64,000 nucleotides of DNA, from positions 620,001 through 684,000 of the forward strand of contig NZ_FZQR01000001.1 in assembly GCF_900199455.1 (NCBI RefSeq). Direction: 5' to 3'. Within the stretch, counting starts at the first letter, position 1; each line of letters begins with the position of its first letter. Below are positions 61,307 through 64,000 of this stretch, one piece after another. The position numbers were made by a program, and so were the translations under genes. Below the pieces are notes generated by a model, which saw only the letters and a list, made by a program, of their open reading frames with translations, ran no database searches and was not told where the DNA came from. Origin of the DNA: Mesorhizobium carmichaelinearum. GTDB lineage: Bacteria; Pseudomonadota; Alphaproteobacteria; Rhizobiales; Rhizobiaceae.

Positions 61307-61983
61307 TAATTTTGTTGCCTTGATAAAATGAACCCGGCTTGCGGCTTGGCGTCGGCACCGCGCAAATAGAGTGGTTTCGGCCTTTCGCCCTCGCCCTTTG
61401 CCGCTGCCAGGCGGGCATAGGTGAGAATGTCGGCGGTAGCTGCCGGCGGCCCGATATCGGAAAGCCGGCCCACCGATGCGGCGATCTGTGCCGCCGCAGT
61501 GCCGGCCAGCACCGCAGAGTTCTCCATCGCCAAGGCGGTGGCTTCCGGCAGCGTGGTCACTGATGGACCGTAAGTCAAAACTAACGCTTTGTCGTACAGC
61601 GCGGCATGGATCTCTTCGCGGCCGGCATCGAGCGCCGCCAGCACGGCCCGGCCGGGAAATGCCGCCGCAGCTTCAGCCGCGAGCGCTTCGAGCGTCGTCA
61701 CGCCGATCGCCGGAATCTTCAGCGCCAGCGCGAGGCCACGTGCCGTAGAGACTCCGACACGCAGACCGGTGAACGAACCGGGACCGACAGAAACGGCAAT
61801 GGCGCCAAGGCCGGCATAGTCGGTCGCGCCGGCCTTCAACGCATCGGCGATGACGGCCATCAGGTGCTCGGCATGGCCCTTGCCGAGATCGAGCACCGCG
61901 CGGCCAAGCTCGCGCCCGGCCGCCGCGTCGTAGACGCAGGCGGCGCAGAGGCTGGCGGCACAGTCGATGGCAAGCACTTTCAT
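61306..61983 (-). CDS. tsaB: tRNA t6A37 biosynthesis protein TsaB
   Basis: A 225-aa ASKHA-fold protein. The N-terminus MKVLAIDCAASLCAACVY and the motif SVGPGSFTGLRVGVSTARGL are TsaB signatures. It forms a complex with TsaD and TsaE to make threonylcarbamoyl-adenosine in tRNA. The start at 61983 is conserved; a longer frame upstream is not. The next gene upstream (DUF1513) is a separate unit. Confidence 0.95.
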   Translation of the reverse strand: MKVLAIDCAASLCAACVYDAAAGRELGRAVLDLGKGHAEHLMAVIADALKAGATDYAGLGAIAVSVGPGSFTGLRVGVSTARGLALALKIPAIGVTTLEALAAEAAAAFPGRAVLAALDAGREEIHAALYDKALVLTYGPSVTTLPEATALAMENSAVLAGTAAAQIAASVGRLSDIGPPAATADILTYARLAAAKGEGERPKPLYLRGADAKPQAGFILSRQQN

Positions 61984-62080
61984 GAACGACCGGTTCCGAA
62001 AAACAAACTTCCGTGTGCCCGCCAAGGCGCGCCACCGCAAGCATAATTTGTTAAGCGGCTTCGGTTCCGCCAGCGCGCTG

Positions 62081-63184
62081 TCAGACCTGTTCGATGCGCA
62101 GCATGTGGTTGTCCCAGACATAATCCGGTTCCGACCGCGTCGCGCCGCTGCCCTCGATGATCTCGCCGGCGCCCGTGGTGGCCATGAAGCCCGACCCCTC
62201 CGGCGCCAGGCCGCAAACCTCGACCAGAGCGCTGGATGAAACGACCCGGCCGCTGGCCGTATCGATCACAACAAGCGAATTGCCTTCCGGCGATGAGACG
62301 GCGACGGTGCCGGCAGCCGAATTGGCGGCGACGGAACCGATATAGTTGCGGAAGCCGGACAATACGTCCTGTGGCATGTCGAGCAGCTGCAACTCCTTGC
62401 CGCGCACGGCGCGGCCGACCAGCAGCGGACGATCGGTACCCGGCCCCCTGTACTGGCAGCCGAACCAGACAGCACCGGATGGGTCAGTGTCCATGTGGCG
62501 GATCGACAGCTGGTGCAGGGAAGCCGGCAATTCGTGCTTTTCGATGAGGTCGCCGGAGACGCGGTCGATCAGCATATAGGACGGCTTCATGGTGGCGATG
62601 TTGAGCTCGGCGCGGCCATAGTCGGGATGCGTCTCAATGCCGCCATTGGCAACCGCGATCGTCCTGCCGTCGCCCAGCAGCAGAAGCTCATGCGGACCCA
62701 TGCCGTAGGTCGGGAATTCGCCGATGCGACTGAATTTCGCCCGCGCGTCGTAGACGCCGACGACACCGGCGGCGTTGTCGAAATCGTTCTCGGTCGCATA
62801 GAGCAGGGCGCCATCAGGAGAGAACACGCCATGGCCGAAGAAATGCCGGCCGGTGATGCTGGCGATGGTCTGCGGGGCATCGCGCCCGGTGTGGTCGAAC
62901 ACCACGGCGAAGGTGCCGGGCTGGCGGGCGAAGACCACCGAGCGTTTCGATACGGGATCGAAGGTGACGTCATGGCCGCGATCGGGCAGGTCGATCGCAT
63001 GCAGCAGCTTGCCAGCCTCGGACAGCACGGCGGCGCCAAAACTGCCGTCACGCTTGACGAAAGCGGTCGCGAAGACGGCGTCGGCCGCGAGCGTCGCCGC
63101 CCACGCAGGCGGTGCCATAGCGGCGGCAAAGCCGATGCCGGCGGCTCTGAGGAAATCCCGGCGATCGATGAGCGGCGTGGGCAT
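62081..63184 (-). CDS. Tat-exported DUF1513 beta-propeller-like protein
   Basis: A 367-aa protein. The N-terminus has a twin-arginine signal (DRRDFLRAAGIGFAAAMA) and cleavage near AWA-ATL. The rest shows repeated beta strands as in DUF1513, with possible propeller blades. The gene starts 2 bases after the imelysin stop, so the two are co-transcribed. Such pairs occur with di-haem oxidoreductase genes in iron-related clusters; the biochemical role is unknown. GGGGA lies 7 bases before the ATG. Confidence 0.85.
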   Translation of the reverse strand: MPTPLIDRRDFLRAAGIGFAAAMAPPAWAATLAADAVFATAFVKRDGSFGAAVLSEAGKLLHAIDLPDRGHDVTFDPVSKRSVVFARQPGTFAVVFDHTGRDAPQTIASITGRHFFGHGVFSPDGALLYATENDFDNAAGVVGVYDARAKFSRIGEFPTYGMGPHELLLLGDGRTIAVANGGIETHPDYGRAELNIATMKPSYMLIDRVSGDLIEKHELPASLHQLSIRHMDTDPSGAVWFGCQYRGPGTDRPLLVGRAVRGKELQLLDMPQDVLSGFRNYIGSVAANSAAGTVAVSSPEGNSLVVIDTASGRVVSSSALVEVCGLAPEGSGFMATTGAGEIIEGSGATRSEPDYVWDNHMLRIEQV

Positions 63185-63186
63185 GC

Positions 63187-64000
63187 TCAGTCCCCATCCA
63201 GTGACGAAAAGCCGGCGGTCAGGCCGAATTCGTCGGTCAGCCTGGTGCCGATCAGGGTCGACAGGCTGGAGGTGATCAGCGCGAAATGCTCGAGTTTTTC
63301 GCGCAGCGCCGGGTCGGTGAGCGTCTTGTCGATAGGACCCTGAATCGACTTCGCGGTGGCGACGCCGTTGACCAGCTGGATATGGATCGATTCCGCCATC
63401 CAGCGCGCATCGGGCGGCAGCGCATCGCCAAGTTTGGAGGCCTGGAACAGCGCATCGATGCCGGCGAGATTTCCGGCCAGCGCATTGGCGGTGTTTTGCG
63501 ACCGCCAGTAGATCGCCTGCTTCGGCTTGTCCGCATCCGGCTTGGCCCCAAGGAAGCCTTTCAGGCGGACGTCCCTCACCATCTCCAGCTCGTTGATGAA
63601 GACGCCGACCAGTTCGGTCACCGCCTCGTTGCCGTCGCGGTAGAGCGCGTTTTGCGGCCCCGGATTGGCCCAGAGCGCGGCAAAGCCGTCCGGCTTGTTC
63701 CAAGCTGTGCTGACGTCACTAGCCATGGTTTCGATATTGCCGGCAACCGCTGCGCCATAGGCGCAGCGATAGGGGTCATCCTTGCCCGTCAGCGCATCGG
63801 CGCCATCGCCGAAAAGCACGAATTCCAGCGCGCCGAGCCCCTGCATGGCAATGCTCTTGCCTGCCAGCTGTGCCGGATTGATGGCATTCGGGTCCTCGGC
63901 GGACAATACCGCCTGCACCTGTTTCAGGCCGAGGCCCTTGCGATCCGGCCAATAGAGGATGCGCTCCAGCAGGTTGTTCTCCTTGATCGGCCCGAAACCG
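63187..64000 (-). CDS. imelysin family protein, 5' end outside the window
   Basis: At least 270 C-terminal residues are in the window; the frame runs off at 64000 (GFGPIKENNLLERILYWPDR near the edge). QGLGALEFVLFGDGA and IELEMVR-like (NELEMVRD) segments are typical of the imelysin/peptidase M75 fold found in EfeO- and IrpA-like iron proteins. An apparent start inside (63918, GTG) is not real since the frame is open upstream. It is probably periplasmic and part of an iron-uptake operon with DUF1513. Confidence 0.85.
   Translation of the reverse strand, partial: GFGPIKENNLLERILYWPDRKGLGLKQVQAVLSAEDPNAINPAQLAGKSIAMQGLGALEFVLFGDGADALTGKDDPYRCAYGAAVAGNIETMASDVSTAWNKPDGFAALWANPGPQNALYRDGNEAVTELVGVFINELEMVRDVRLKGFLGAKPDADKPKQAIYWRSQNTANALAGNLAGIDALFQASKLGDALPPDARWMAESIHIQLVNGVATAKSIQGPIDKTLTDPALREKLEHFALITSSLSTLIGTRLTDEFGLTAGFSSLDGD

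Noticed and set aside
63918..63918. GTG at 63918 as the start of the imelysin gene
   Set aside because: The frame remains open to the window edge and upstream residues look like normal protein, so the gene continues outside.

Overview
The window is GC-rich chromosomal DNA from an alphaproteobacterium of the order Hyphomicrobiales (Rhizobiales), most probably Mesorhizobium or a close relative. This rests on the gene order (mutM-enoyl-CoA hydratase-rpsT-dnaA; irr next to fabA-fabB-fabI; tsaB-rimI-acyltransferase-miaB-phoH-ybeY-corC-lnt-phrR-like-metK-trmB; rimP-nusA-ylxR-infB-rbfA-truB-rpsO-pnp), on the sequence of Irr and DnaA, and on short dispersed palindromic repeats of a kind I associate with Mesorhizobium. 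It is almost entirely core genome. I see no prophage, insertion sequence, CRISPR array, tRNA or rRNA.

Layout. 1-1105: end of a DMSO-reductase-type iron-sulfur subunit and its DmsC membrane anchor. 1108-7263 (minus): the ligase-associated phosphoesterase/helicase pair, an NlpC/P60 peptidase, a MarR-type regulator and an M17 aminopeptidase. 7394-19650: a full Tad/Flp pilus locus. It has tadD on plus, a minus-strand block cpaB-C-D-E-F-tadB-tadC, cpaA and the 58-aa Flp pilin on minus, and a divergent plus-strand block of a CpaC-N-like protein and two TadE-type pseudopilins. 19657-20580: an orphan PhnD-like periplasmic binding protein. 20918-30738 (plus): deoB, mutM, an enoyl-CoA hydratase, rpsT, dnaA, dnaN, recF, a MoeB/ThiF-type enzyme and a GNAT. 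30771-33347: a 2-hydroxyacid dehydrogenase, a periplasmic SH3 protein, DUF4260 and the iron regulator Irr. 33590-36210 (plus): fabA-fabB-fabI. 36376-37920: a membrane GGDEF/EAL protein with a degenerate GGDEF motif.

From 37938 to the end every gene except one 54-aa ORF is on minus. There are two large housekeeping units. The first covers ribosome maturation, translation initiation and RNA decay (rimP to pnp, with corA lodged between truB and rpsO). The second covers tRNA modification, envelope and methionine metabolism (tsaB to trmB). The window closes with a Tat-exported DUF1513 protein and the 3' part of an imelysin gene, probably the edge of an iron-uptake cluster.

Regulatory structure includes clear intrinsic terminators (rpsT, flp, pnp, tadD/tadC), a terminator-like hairpin in the rimP leader, a strong promoter for rpsT, DnaA-box-like sites upstream of dnaA and TTAA-N7-TTAA-like (CtrA-type) sites near tad promoters. 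Several genes need non-ATG starts (recF TTG, metK GTG, the SH3 protein GTG). I did not find a convincing novel multigene system. The items most worth a second look are the candidate CtrA control of the tad locus, the repeat families, the corA insertion, the structured leaders and the small ORF at 50689.
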